47,174 bases of DNA from Chara braunii. Its lineage: Eukaryota; Streptophyta; Charophyceae; Charales; Characeae. The stretch covers positions 456,839 to 504,012 of the forward strand of contig BFEA01000364.1 in the NCBI GenBank assembly GCA_003427395.1, written 5' to 3'. Under the pieces are notes generated by a model. That model ran no database searches, had not been told where the DNA came from, and saw nothing but the letters and a program-made list of their open reading frames with translations. Below, one piece after another: positions 23,425-34,077 of this stretch (the first letter of the stretch is position 1; the number at the start of each line of letters is the position of its first letter). The translations under genes and the position numbers were made by a program.

Positions 23425-24552
23425 GGCCTATGGTCTGGAGAAGACCGACTCGAAGATGCGTGGTGTCGAGAAGGTCCCCTCTATCACGCAAGCTGCACAC
23501 CACGCGCATCATGCCCTGTGGGCCAACCGCAAACACGCCCTGCGACATGTTCGTCTGAATCCGAACTTGGCGAGATTGCGTGGGAAAGATGAAGCTGTCT
23601 CCCAAACTCGACGTCCAAAACTGCCAAGAAGTTCGGATCCATGCAGATTTCAATTTCGTACGAATAAAACGTTGTGGCAATCCACCGATCGCTAGGAAGT
23701 CCACCGTCAGAACCCGCACCACCCGAAAGGTGAAGCACGCCGGGGTCTGAAGTCGACGGTTTTCCGACGAACCGTGCACGGGAAGTTCGGATCTCAACGG
23801 ACTTTGCATTTTATAGAATTCGTAGTCCGCCGTGATCCGAAATTTACGATTGTCTGGGGAACCGTGCACGGCAGGTTCTGATCCACGGCCCAGCAGGAAC
23901 ATCTCCTGCCACATGCATTGCGAAAGGAAGACAACTCAAATTCGTCGGGATCCGAACTTGGCAAATTCGCCAGGATCCGAACTTGCGAAAGGAACATCTC
24001 CTGCCACATGTATTGCGAAAGGAAGACAGCAGGTTCGGATCCACGGCCGAGCAGGCTTACCCGACGATGGGACGAGGAACCTTTGCACGCGAAGTACGGA
24101 TCCCGACGGACTTTGCATTTTTGCGAAACAAAAGTTGTGGCAAACACCTGTTCGCGAGAAAGGACACAGTCAGTACCCACACCATGCGCGACGCGAAGTT
24201 CGTCGGGGTCCGAACTTGCCACGCGAGGTCCGGATCCACGGGAGGGTGTTCGCCGGGATCCGAACTTCTCGCGACCGCGTGGGAGAGAATCAACCGACGG
24301 GCTACACATTTTTTCAAATACAAAGTTGTGCCAAACCCCGGGAGCTAGAAACCCGCGTTCTGAACCCGCACATTGAGACAAGCAAAGTCGCCGGGGTGCG
24401 AACTTGACGTCTGTGTGAGGAACCGTGCAATAGAAGTCCGGATCCTGGCGGACTTCGCATTATCACGGATCCAAGGTTCGCTGAGGTCCGGACTCGACGA
24501 ATGTGCAAGAAACATTGCGAGCGAGGTTTGGATCCGTAGACCTGCAGGAACC

Positions 24553-25092
24553 TGTAGTTGGTCGGGATCCGAATTTGGCGAAATTACGTGGGAGATACAC
24601 ACCTGTCTGCCATGCTCGCCGTCCTGCAATTTCTTGAAGTTCGGATCCCGGCGGGCTTCATATTTTTCCACGTCCCAGGCTGTGGTTGCGGACCGGGGCT
24701 GCGAAGCGTGTTCGAGCAGCTGCATGAAGTTCACCAGGATCCGGACTTGGCGAAATTGCGTGGGAGACATACACCTGTCTGCCGAACTCGTCGTCCAGCA
24801 ATTTCTTCAAGTTCGGATCCTGGCGGACTTCCAATTTTTACACGTTCCAGGCTGTGGTTGGGGACCGGGGTTGCGAAGCGTGTTCGAACAGCTGCATGAA
24901 GTTCGCTGGGATCCGAACTTGGCGAAATTGCGTGGGAGATGCACACGTGTCTGCCAAACTCGCCGTCCAGAAATTTCTTGAAGTTCGGATCCCGGCGGAC
25001 TTCTAATTTTCCACGTCCCTGGCTGTGGTTGCGCACCGGGGTTGAGAAGCATGCTCGAACAGCTGCACAAGCTCGCCGAGATCCCAACTTCT
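24553..25092. repeat. 172-bp tandem satellite, about three units, with alternating dyad orientation
   Basis: The landmark AATTTCTTGAAGTTCGGATC occurs with a 172-bp period at 24636, 24808 and 24980. Between them the inverse-orientation motif lies at 24726, 24898 and about 25068. Each unit therefore holds one motif in each orientation, about 82-90 bp apart. Other shared landmarks are GGCTGTGGTTG, GCGAAGCGTGTTCGAACAGC and GCGAAATTGCGTGGGAGA. Confidence 0.95.
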
Positions 25093-25674
25093 TCCGGTGT
25101 TTGATTGCGCGATCAGTTCAGTTGGAACGACCACGTTCCGATCATGAGAACAGTGTCGGCGACGCGTGGGGTGGTGGGCGCTCAACGTTCGCCGTTCAGT
25201 GACCGTCAAGTGTCGACGACCCTACGTCCTCCAAAGTTCGACGCCCGACGAGGTTCGACGCCCGCCAAGGTTTGATGGGGAGCCAAGTTCCATGGGCAGC
25301 ATGGTTCAATGTTACACGAGGTTCGATGTGCAACAAGATTGTGACGAAGTGCTTTTTATTCGTTTGAAGATCGGGATCGACGTTTTTCCGATCGGTTGTG
25401 CGTTTCGTTCGCCGGTTTGGATCGTGCACATGATCATTTGCCTTGAGGATTCTCCACGATCGTTCTCCACGATCAATTAGCATAGAACAGTCGATTGGTT
25501 GATCGGTTGCTCGGTTGGCGGTTGGTGTGGTGGTTGATCAACCAGCAGAGCAATCTCCAACCGAGTTGTCGACCAATCAGTTGATCCTGGCAGATTTCCT
25601 GACCGATCGACGGTTCGGTCGAGGACTGTCAGGTGGGTAAATAAACAGGTCGCTCGCTGGCGGGTTGATCTTCG
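25093..25674. other. Unassigned, no gene seen
   Basis: Medium-GC sequence with small direct repeats (CAAGGTTTGATG-like phrases near 25240-25330, CTCCACGATC twice near 25452) and several GATC-rich phrases. No coding evidence. Confidence 0.6.
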
Positions 25675-26170
25675 GTGCAGCACACACGATCAATCATCCG
25701 ATCGCAAGTAATCTTCTGTTGTTTCACGATTGGTCGGTTGGATGCGTTGTCGCCTCGTGCATTGGTTAATCATCCGTCGGGAAGATCAGCGGCGATGTTG
25801 TTGGGGAAGCAAACAACATCTATCACCCGATCGCGAGTGGTCGTCTTGCGTTTCGTGATGGGTCGGTTCATCACTTGTGTGGTGTACATATTGTCATGGA
25901 TCTGATCGACCATCAGATCACGAGTGATCTGAACACACACGACAGAAAGAACAACACACACGCGGTGGTAACGTCGACACGGTAGACACGACCAATCATC
26001 CGATCGCGAGTGATCTAATCGTGTTTTGCGATTGGTCGATGGATGCGTTCGCTGTGTCGACATTGCCACCGCGTATTTCGATTGATCATCCATTGGGCAG
26101 ATCGGCGGACATGACATTGGGACAGCACACAAAACCAATTGGGTATGGCAAGTGCTCACGATGACGTTGT
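25675..26170. repeat. ~305-bp higher-order tandem repeat, two units
   Basis: The series CACGATCAATCATCCGATCG, CAAGTAATCT, ACGATTGGTCGGTTGGATGC at 25685 recurs at about 25990 as CACGACCAATCATCCGATCG and so on, followed in both by ATTGGTTAATCATCC/GGGCAGATCGGCGG landmarks. A sub-unit (ATCACCCGATCGCGAGTG, GTTTCGTGATGGGTCGGTT) lies between. The phrase CCGATCGCGAGTGATCT is a recurring near-dyad. Confidence 0.8.
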
Positions 26171-26257
26171 GTTTCGTTATTGGCCGCCGCGTGTTCGATC
26201 CGAGATTCCGTGCTTCGCCACTTGAGTACAGCACGAGCGCAATCGTTTGTTGATACT

Positions 26258-26411
26258 CTCCTCACACATCCTCACACATCCACACACAAGCGGAATCGAA
26301 GGGCGAACCATGACATTCGTCCTTGACCGCGCATGTTCGCGCGCATCTCCCCGCGGAAAACACGTGCGAACACACACGCACGCGAACACATATGCACAGG
26401 TAGGCACACAT

Positions 26412-26446
<35 letters not shown>

Positions 26447-26650
26447 GACACACGGCGCCCGCACACACATGCCCCTCAGGTACAGACGCGCGCACGATCC
26501 TGCCTCGCGCGTGTGCCACACACTTCAATACAAACACAAACACAAAGGAACACGCACTCGAACACACACACACACACAATGAAGCATGCACAAACACACA
26601 ATCGCACACAAACACACACACACACACACGCCCACCCACACACATGCAGC
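26258..26650. repeat. (CA)n-rich compound microsatellite
   Basis: ACAC-rich sequence with pure CA tracts at about 26411-26445 and 26560-26645. It is mixed with CGCACA and ACAAAC variants. Apparent frames on both strands (His/Thr or Cys/Val repeats) are artefacts. Confidence 0.95.
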
Positions 26651-27422
26651 CATGAAATCTTTCGATCTGCGCGAGCATATCGTCACAAAAAACCTCCCCC
26701 GCACGCGCGCACATGCAAACATACATCCCGACTGCGTGCGCACTCACCGTGTGGAACTGCCGAGTGAAGATGAGCGCGAACCCCGACGTTTGTCGTGACG
26801 GCACTCTGTCCACCTTTGGGCGTGCACTTCGCGTTTACTGGGGTGCTGCGTGGGGTGGCGGTCGCACCTTCCGAGAAAGGAGATCGGGAGCGACGTCGAA
26901 TATGACATGGACAGCGACTTGGTAGGCGGAGGGACATGCGAGGGCATGTGGGGTGCGTCGGTGCCACGAAACGTGCGCGGTGAAGAATGGTTGTGCCAGC
27001 TATGGCGTGCCAGCTGTTGACCACAGTGGCGGTGCGTGGCTTCTGTCGGGCAGCATCTCCCCAGCAAAAAACGCAAAAAACGCAAAACGCATCGTCAATG
27101 CCCAGGGCGCCGCTCGTATTTGTAGGCGCGCGAGACACGAGGCCCCCTCGGGCCTTCCGTTTCGGATTTCCGTGCAGGGTCCGCGCGCTGACTCGCGGCT
27201 GTTCGATCCGCGCATCGAACGGTGGCTGCACGTCGAAATTGTCGCGAGGGGGGCCTGGTGCGTTGAAATGTGACAAAAACGTCCCTACGGGCTGGCCCTT
27301 CCCGGACATCATTGGAAAACGGGCCCTTGTTCGGGGCCCCTCGCGTTCGTGTCTTCGGGTTCGCGGGCCCCGGTGGAGGGGGTCTCAGGTGTCGGCGGGT
27401 GGGAGTTTGTACTTTCCAGGGG
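26651..27422. other. Unassigned GC-rich sequence, no gene seen
   Basis: Overlapping open frames on both strands reflect high GC. No conserved motif is visible. It contains a short tandem AAAAACGC run near 27066-27088. Confidence 0.6.
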
Positions 27423-27697
27423 NNNNNNNNNNNNNNNNNNNNNNNNNNNNNNNNNNNNNNNNNNNNNNNNNNNNNNNNNNNNNNNNNNNNNNNNNNNNNN
27501 NNNNNNNNNNNNNNNNNNNNNNNNNNNNNNNNNNNNNNNNNNNNNNNNNNNNNNNNNNNNNNNNNNNNNNNNNNNNNNNNNNNNNNNNNNNNNNNNNNNN
27601 NNNNNNNNNNNNNNNNNNNNNNNNNNNNNNNNNNNNNNNNNNNNNNNNNNNNNNNNNNNNNNNNNNNNNNNNNNNNNNNNNNNNNNNNNNNNNNNNN
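27423..27697. other. Assembly gap (275 N)
   Basis: A run of N; content unknown. Confidence 1.
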
Positions 27698-28090
27698 GCA
27701 TCTCGAGCCTGACGAGCGCATTCGTGCTCGATGTCCCGTCAGCGACATCCTCCATCGCCTTTTCTGCTCCACTGTTGCGCTAGGCGGCGGCGGGCGTGGG
27801 CGCAGGGGTTTCCTCTTGTCGACAACTGTCGTCTGTGGTTCGGTTGTCTCCGCTTCGACATCTCGTCTCTGCGTCATGCGTCAGCAATAGGCCACCGCCG
27901 TTTGCGCTGAGCCCTTGTCGAACAGTTGCGCCATCGTGTGTGCTTCGCCGTCGTCGAAGAACTGCGCCTTCTCGAAGAACTGTGAGCCATCAAAGAGCAG
28001 CGCCATCGTGTGCGTTGTGCCCTCTTCAAGGTAAAGTGCTATTCTGCCTGCCCTTGTGTCAGGCATGTTTGCCGGCCCATGGGAGCGGCC
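27698..28090. other. Unassigned, no gene seen
   Basis: GC-rich. Small internal repeats of a GTCGAAGAACTGCGCCTTCT type (27952-28020) surround CATCGTGTG phrases. No coding evidence. Confidence 0.55.
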
Positions 28091-28291
28091 GCGTCGCGCC
28101 ACCTGTTTCAAGTTGCGGGGACGGAGGGAAAGGATGTCGGTGACATTGGGCCACATGGTTTCTGTGTCCCCTTCTGATTCCCGCTCGTTCTTTCCTCGCG
28201 AGCGGCCCCGTGATTCTTGCTTGCCATCATCATCATCATCATCGCCCCCATCATCACCATCATCGTCGCCACCACCATCAGCGTCATCATC

Positions 28292-28325
<34 letters not shown>

Positions 28326-28905
28326 CCATCATTGTCATCGTGATCATCATCATCTTCATCAACATCATCTTCATCAACATCATCATCATCATCACCAACA
28401 TCATCATCATCATCACCAACCTCGTCAACGTCATCAACATCGTCATCATCATCGACATCATCATCAACATCATCAACGTCATCAACAACATCATCATCAT
28501 CAGCGGCATCGTTGTCGTCATCAAAATCACCACCATCGTCCGCTCCGTTGTCATCGCCATCATCAACATCGTCATCATCGTCGTCATCATCGTCATCATC
28601 ATCATCGTCGTCATCACAATCATCATCATCACGAACATCATCATCGACATCATCATCGTCATCAACATCGTCATCATCGTCAGTGACATCGTCGCCCAGA
28701 TCAACATCACCACCGTAATCGTCACCATCATCGTGTTCATCACCGTCGTCATCATTATCATCATGTTGTGCCACGTTTCGCAAGTGGCTGGGATGGCGGG
28801 AACGGATGACGTGGACATCGGGGCACACGGTTTGTGTGTCCCGTTCTGCTTCTCTCTCATTCGTTACACGCGACCGCCCCCACGACTCTTGTTTGGCTTG
28901 GCATT
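28091..28905. repeat. (CAT)n/(CGT)n trinucleotide array flanked by a 130-bp direct duplication
   Basis: About 28225-28770 consists of CAT and CGT/CAC trinucleotides. It reads as runs of Asp on the minus strand and Ser, His or Ile on plus. The flanks 28093-28230 and 28768-28900 are diverged direct repeats sharing GTTTSTGTGTCCCSTTCTG, CTCGTTC/CTCATTC, GCGACCGCCCC and GACTCTTG-like landmarks. In minus frame the flanks read RSRGKNERESEGDTETMWPN and RSRVTNEREAERDTQTVCPD. The duplication thus preserves frame, although no known domain is present. Confidence 0.85.
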
Positions 28906-29705
28906 GAAGAAAAACTATCGTTGATCACAAGCTGGACATTGCAAACCACTCCCGCGCGGTCGAGGCAAACACGAAATCGCCTATTCCCAGCGGAACACGA
29001 AACCCCTTCGAAACACTGCCCTCGCTCGTTTGCTGTTCTCAACAAAGAGATTAGAGGTTGGTTATCACAAAGGAGACGCATGGGCTGCGCGCGACCGCTG
29101 TTGGTACTAAGCGTCGCGCGGTGGCCACGGTGGGAAGGATGTCCGCCGTCCACGTGGCGTGCAGTGAAAGGTAAGGTATTCATAAACAAGAGGGGGTCGT
29201 CGTTCCGTGTTCGTGTTCTCGCCGCAACAATTGAGCCTCCCTCCCCGAAGAGACTATGGCGTCAATCCGGGAGAGTTGCTGTCGTCTCCATCCCGCGCAC
29301 ACAACGTGCGCATGATCCACCATAGAGGCCATGGATGTTGAGCGCGCACTCCTGGCGCTGGTCGTGAGGGATGCAATATCGCATTCCGCACGACAAATGC
29401 CAGGACTATGCGCGCAACATCCGCGGGCTCCAGAATGAAGAATGCACACGTTGCGTGCGCGCGATGGAGAACGTCTGCGCCGCTCGCTGCAATGGCGATG
29501 GCATTTCTTCGGCGTCAGCGCCGCATGTTTCGTGACGACAACCTTGACACGAAAACATGGCCTCGTTCAGTAACGAACAATCCGGCCGCCTCCGGGAAAC
29601 GTCTCAGTCATCAGGGCATGGGGGGTCGCCATTGTCACCGCAAGCTCGAAACCAACAACAGCCAAACGAAAAACGGCGCGTGGCGTGTGGTTGCCTGGCG
29701 AGATG
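28906..29705. other. Unassigned, no gene seen
   Basis: Mid-GC sequence with open frames on both strands but no recognisable protein. Confidence 0.6.
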
Positions 29706-29853
29706 GGAAGTTCGGATCCCGGCGAACTACAACAATCATGCGCAGTGCTCTCGCGAAAGCAGCAATCTGTTGCCGTCGCGCGGCCGCAGGGAAAGCACGC
29801 GCAGGTGCGAAAATAACGCATGATTGCTGTAGTTCGCCGGGATCCGAAGTTCC
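29706..29853. mobile_element. Foldback (long inverted repeat) element with dyad motifs at its ends
   Basis: The first ~37 bp (GGGAAGTTCGGATCCCGGCG then AACTACAACAATCATGCG) are repeated in inverted orientation at the end with about two mismatches. They enclose ~75 bp. The outer parts are exactly the 24-bp dyad. No target duplication was seen; the element carries no gene. Confidence 0.85.
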
Positions 29854-30469
29854 CATTTTTTTGGCGGTTGCTGGTTTCACGTTCGCAGTCACAATGCCAT
29901 CCCGGGTTGCCCTGATGACTACGTTTTGCGGGACACAGTACCCATCTTTCGGGCGTGGGGTCGATAGTTCATAACGCGATGCCAGTTTTCAGCTTGCGAC
30001 GAAGTTCGGATCCCGACGGACTTGCAATCTGAAGCATGCGAAGTCGCGGGCTGCTCGGATGATTATTGTTGTTTCGACCGCGTCGCTGAAATAAGACGCT
30101 TAAGGTTTGCATGGATCTTTTCAGAGTCCTGGTTGCATGACTGTTCTTTCGTTAACGTTGCCGCAAAAAAAAAAAGTCCTACCAACGGAACCCCAGCAAA
30201 AACAAAGTGTTTAATGCTCCCGGTCGAACGCGGCAACCGATCTGAAGTTCGGATCCGGGCGAACTTCGTGGTTGGCACCTGTACGTGGTCCCATGAACCT
30301 GACTCTGGAACCTCCCATTGCCCGACTGCAAGATCGCCTTGTCTGCGGTACTAATCGGGGGTCCACCAGCCGGGGTCTTTTTTTTTTTGTGCTTGCTGTC
30401 ATTGTCATCAAGGATAGCAACATTTGCGACTGGATCGCTGCAAGTGCTCGCTTTGTCGATAAGGAGAAT
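29854..30469. other. Unassigned, with two dyad-motif copies
   Basis: Two motif copies at about 30001 (GAAGTTCGGATCCCGACGGA) and 30243 (GAAGTTCGGATCCGGGCGAA). Poly-A at 30163 and poly-T at 30377 runs. No gene seen. Confidence 0.6.
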
Positions 30470-30861
30470 CGGGGTCCATGGGGGTCTATTGGGGGCCGCA
30501 CTACGCCAATTTCCGACGTGGTGCACCTGCGACGACCATTTCTGTTATGCGTACTCTGTTGGAACAAACACTTGTGAGCAGCAGCAGGGCCTCCCTGAAC
30601 ATGCAGCCAAGCCTAGCGTTCCTTCTGTGCAATTCCACACCGGTCATCCAAATATCCGTCGTCCCCCGCACAAACCGGTTTCTGGCCAGTCCAGCAAGCG
30701 CCAAGTTCGGATCCCGGCGGACTTTGAGGTCCCACGTAAATTTAACCGCCGTTTTCGACGGCCACGACTGTTGAGTGCGTTCTGATTACCAGAGGCCTCT
30801 CGGCACGCAAAACTGCTCGCATGAGGCCTGGAGCTTCAACTGTGAGTTGATTGCGCGAGGA

Positions 30862-30960
30862 CTGTGGGTGCGAAAAATTGCTCACCTTCTGAGATGCCCT
30901 TCGAGGGGTTTGTGGGGGTTGCCGACGGTGATAGCGGCCGTGTCCCTTGTCTGTGTGCCG
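30862..30960. repeat. First array unit: hairpin with inverted loop and missing arm
   Basis: Only one arm is present (GGGTGCGAAAAATTGCTCAC to GGGGGTTGCC). The following bases (GACGGTGATAGCGGCCGTGT) match the reverse complement of the loop of the later units. The arm itself matches the reverse complement of their right arm better than their left arm. Confidence 0.7.
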
Positions 30961-31819
30961 TCGATCTTTGTTGCCCCCAGAGGGTTTTGACTGTCCCGGT
31001 GCGCGTATTCTTGTCGCACACATGCTCGTGTTTCTGCGTGGTTTCCGGTTCGCGCTTTCACACGTCAACGTTACCGGCGTGCGAATCGGGGGTCGCCTTG
31101 TCGAATGGCCGAATCGGGGTTTGGAAGGGTTGCAGGGGGGGTCTTTCATCAGTTTCTACATTTTTCTTGTCTGCGCGGTTGGGATGTCCGATCTCGATGA
31201 ACTCTTGCACTAGGGGTCAGTTTGGGGTCGCGCTGCGCCCGATTTCGTGGTGGTGCATCCGCCGCTGCCCTTTGCTCTACGCGTGCTGACGTTCAACGAC
31301 AGCTCGAGAGTGGCAGAGCCTTCCTTCTTTTCGGCCAAGCATAGCGTTCCTTGTGTGCACCCGCTGGCGCTCCGTTCCACTGACACCAGCCGCACAAAAA
31401 CAAGTTCCTTGCTACTCCAGCACCGGCCAAATTCGGATCCCGAAGGACTTCGAGGCGCCACATGAATCTGACCGTTGTTTTCAACGGCTTGGACTTCTCC
31501 GTCCGTCTTCAATGCCGGCGGCATGGTATTGCGCAAAATTGTTCGCCTTGTAAGTTGCCCTGAAAGGGGTTTATTGGGGTTGACGACGGTCTCGCTGGCT
31601 GGGTCCATTTCCGGTGTGCCATGGATCTTCGTTCATCGGCGCCCCAAAATGCGGTGTGCCCGAGCAACGCCTGCTTCTGTGCAAATGCCATCCGCCCGTT
31701 ACAAATGCAGGCGAATCCACCAAGTTCGGATCCTGGCGGACTTCGAGGATCGACGCGAATCTATCCGTCCTTTGCGTGGCGCCTGGAGCTTCGAGTGTGA
31801 GTTGATTGTGACAGGACTG

Positions 31820-31968
31820 TGGGTGCGAGAGATTGCTCGCCCTCTGAAATGCCTTTCAAGGGGTTCATGGGGGTTGCCGAAAATAAGGGACACGACCGTT
31901 GTCACCGCCGGCAACCCACATTAACCCCTTCGAGGGGATTTATGAAGGCGAGCACTTTTTCACGCCCA
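31820..31968. repeat. Long hairpin, array unit 2
   Basis: Left arm GGGTGCGAGAGATTGCTCGC through GGGGGTTGCCG pairs imperfectly with CGGCAACCCACATTAACCCC through GGCGAGCACTTTTTCACGCC, around a ~30-nt loop. Confidence 0.85.
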
Positions 31969-32842
31969 CGATCTTTGTTGCCCCCCATGGTTTTTGACCG
32001 TCGCGGTGTGCGAAGTCTTGTCGCAGAATCGGGGGTCGCCTTCTCGACCGGCCGAATCAATGTTTGGAAGGGTTGAAGGGGGGATCTTTCATCCTTTTCT
32101 ACATTTTTCTTGTCTACGCAGTGGGGATGTCCGAGTTCGATAAGCTCTTGCGCTAGTACCTGTGAATGGAAAACTGCACGAGCTCGCTTAGACCATGGTG
32201 AGAATCGAGTTTATGGGGGTCAGTTTGGGGTCGCGCTGCGCCGAATTGTGTGGTAGTGCATCCACCACTACCCTTTGTTCTGCGCGTGCTATCGTTCACC
32301 GGCAACAGAGCCTTCCTTCTGTTCGCCCAAACATAGCGTTCCTTGTGTGCACCCACTGGCGCTACCTTCCACTGACACAAGCCGCGCGAAAAGAGGTTCC
32401 TTGCTACTCCTGCACCCGCCAAATTCGGATCCCGGCGAACTTAGAGGCTTCCCATAAATCTGACCATTATTTTCAACAGCTTGGACTGCCCAGTCCGTCT
32501 TCAATGCCGGCGGCCTGGTAGTGTGGAAAAGTGCTCGCCTTGTGAGTTGCCCTGAAAGGGGTTTATTGGGGTTGACGACGGTGTCACTGGTCGGGTGCAT
32601 TTCTGGTGTGCCGTGGATCTTCGTTCATCGACGCCCTGAAATGCTGTGCAGCCGAGCATCGCCTGCTTCTGTGCAAACGCCATCCACCCGTTCCAATACC
32701 TGCAGCCGCGCGAAAACTTGTTACTCGCTGCAGGCAAATCCGCCAAGTTCGGATCCTGGCGGACTTTGAGGATCGACGCAAATCTATCCGTCCTCCGCAT
32801 GGCGGCTGGAGCTTCGACTGTGAGTTGATTGCGAGAGGACTG

Positions 32843-32990
32843 CGGGTGCGAGAAATTGCTCGCCCTATGAAATGCCCTTGAAGGGGTTTATGGGGGTTGC
32901 CGAAAATAAGGGATACGACCGTTGTCACCGACGGCAACCCCCATAAACCCCTTCAAGGGCATTTTAGAAGGCGAGCAATTTTTCGCACCC
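32843..32990. repeat. Long hairpin, array unit 3 (best preserved)
   Basis: Arms of about 58 bp (GGGTGCGAGAAATTGCTCGC at the start, GCGAGCAATTTTTCGCACCC at the end). They pair with only a few mismatches around a ~31-nt loop containing AAGGGATACGACCGTTGTCA. Confidence 0.95.
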
Positions 32991-33931
32991 ACGATCTTTT
33001 CTGCCCCCCCAAGGGTTTTGACCGTCGCGGTGAGCGGAGTCTTGACGCAGACATGCTTGTGTTTCTGCGTGCTGTCCGGTTCGCGCTGTCGCACGTGGAC
33101 GTTCCCGGTGCGCGAATCGGGGATCGCCTTCTCGACTGGCCGAATCAATGTTTGGAAGGGTTGAAGGGGGGATCTTTCATCCTTTTCTGCATTTTTTTTG
33201 TCTGCGCAGTGGAGATGTCCGTGTTCGATAGCTATTGCACTAGTGGCAGCGAATGGAACACCACACGAGCTCGCTTAGGCGATGGTGAGAATCGGTGTTT
33301 ATAGGGGTCTTTTTGGGGTCGCGCTGCACCGAATTGTGTGGTGGTGCATCCACCACTACCCTTTGTTCTGCGCGTGCTATCGTTCATCGACAACAGAGCC
33401 TTCCTTCTGTTCGCCCAAACATAACGTTCCTTATGTGCACCCACTGGAGCTACCTTCCACTGACACAAGCCGCGCGAAAACAGGTTCCTTGCTACTCCTG
33501 CACCCTCCAAATTTGGATCCCGGCGAACTTAGAGGCTCCCCGTAAATCTGACCGTTATTTTCAACGGCTTGGACTGCCCAGTCCGTCTTCAATGCCGGCG
33601 ACCTGGTAGTGCGGAAAAGTGTTCGCCTTGTAAGTTGCCCTGAAAGGGGTTTATTGGGGTTGATGACGGTGTCACTGGACGGGTGCATTTCCGGTGTGCC
33701 GTGGATCTTCGTTCATTGCCGCCCCGAAATGCGGTGCGGCCGAGCATCGCCTGCTTCTGTGCAAACGCCATCCACCCGTTCCAATACCTGCAGCCACGCG
33801 AAAACCTGTTACTCGCTGCAAACAAATCCGCCAAGTTCGGATTCTGGCGGACTTTGAGGATCGACGCAAATCTATTCGTCCTTCGCATGGCGCCTAGAGC
33901 TTCAAATGTCAGTTGATTGCGAGAGGACTGC

Positions 33932-34077
33932 GGGTGTGAGAAATTGCTCGCCCTCTGGAATGCCCTTGAAGGGGTTCATGGGGGTTGCCGAAAGCAAGGG
34001 ACACGACCGTTGTCACCGTCGGCAACCCCATAAACCCCTTCAAGGGCATTTCAGAAGGCGAGCAATTTTTCGCACCC
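33932..34077. repeat. Long hairpin, array unit 4
   Basis: Same arms and loop as unit 3, with slight divergence (GGGTGTGAGAAATTGCTCGC at the start, GCGAGCAATTTTTCGCACCC at the end). Confidence 0.95.

Larger units (their letters stand above)
21277..25092. repeat. Cluster of the 24-bp dyad motif (GAAGTTCG / 8-bp core / CGAACTTC)
   Basis: The consensus is an 8-bp arm GAAGTTCG, a core CCGGGATC, and the inverted arm CGAACTTC. In the other orientation it reads GAAGTTCG, GATCCCGG, CGGACTTC. About 25 copies lie here in both orientations, for example at 21578, 21893, 22240, 23628, 23781, 23938, 23966, 24089, 24195, 24255, 24432, 24636, 24726, 24808, 24898 and 24980. Degeneration is mostly single-base. 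More copies occur at 14.8-16.6 kb and 29.7-34.5 kb. Core plus arm creates GGATCC. The apparent open frames across these regions are a by-product of the motif. Confidence 0.9.

Noticed and set aside
23794-24981. Multiple overlapping open frames with repeated peptides such as SRRTS and RRDPNF
   Set aside because: They are translations of the 24-bp motif in different frames, not protein families.
21277-25092. CRISPR-like array of 24-bp repeats
   Set aside because: The context is eukaryotic, spacing is irregular or satellite-like, orientation alternates, and there are no cas genes.
26258-26813. Cys/Val- or His/Thr-rich open frames
   Set aside because: Translated (CA)n/(GT)n microsatellite; the same applies at 11.1-11.5 kb, 41.7 kb, 46.2 kb and 46.9 kb.
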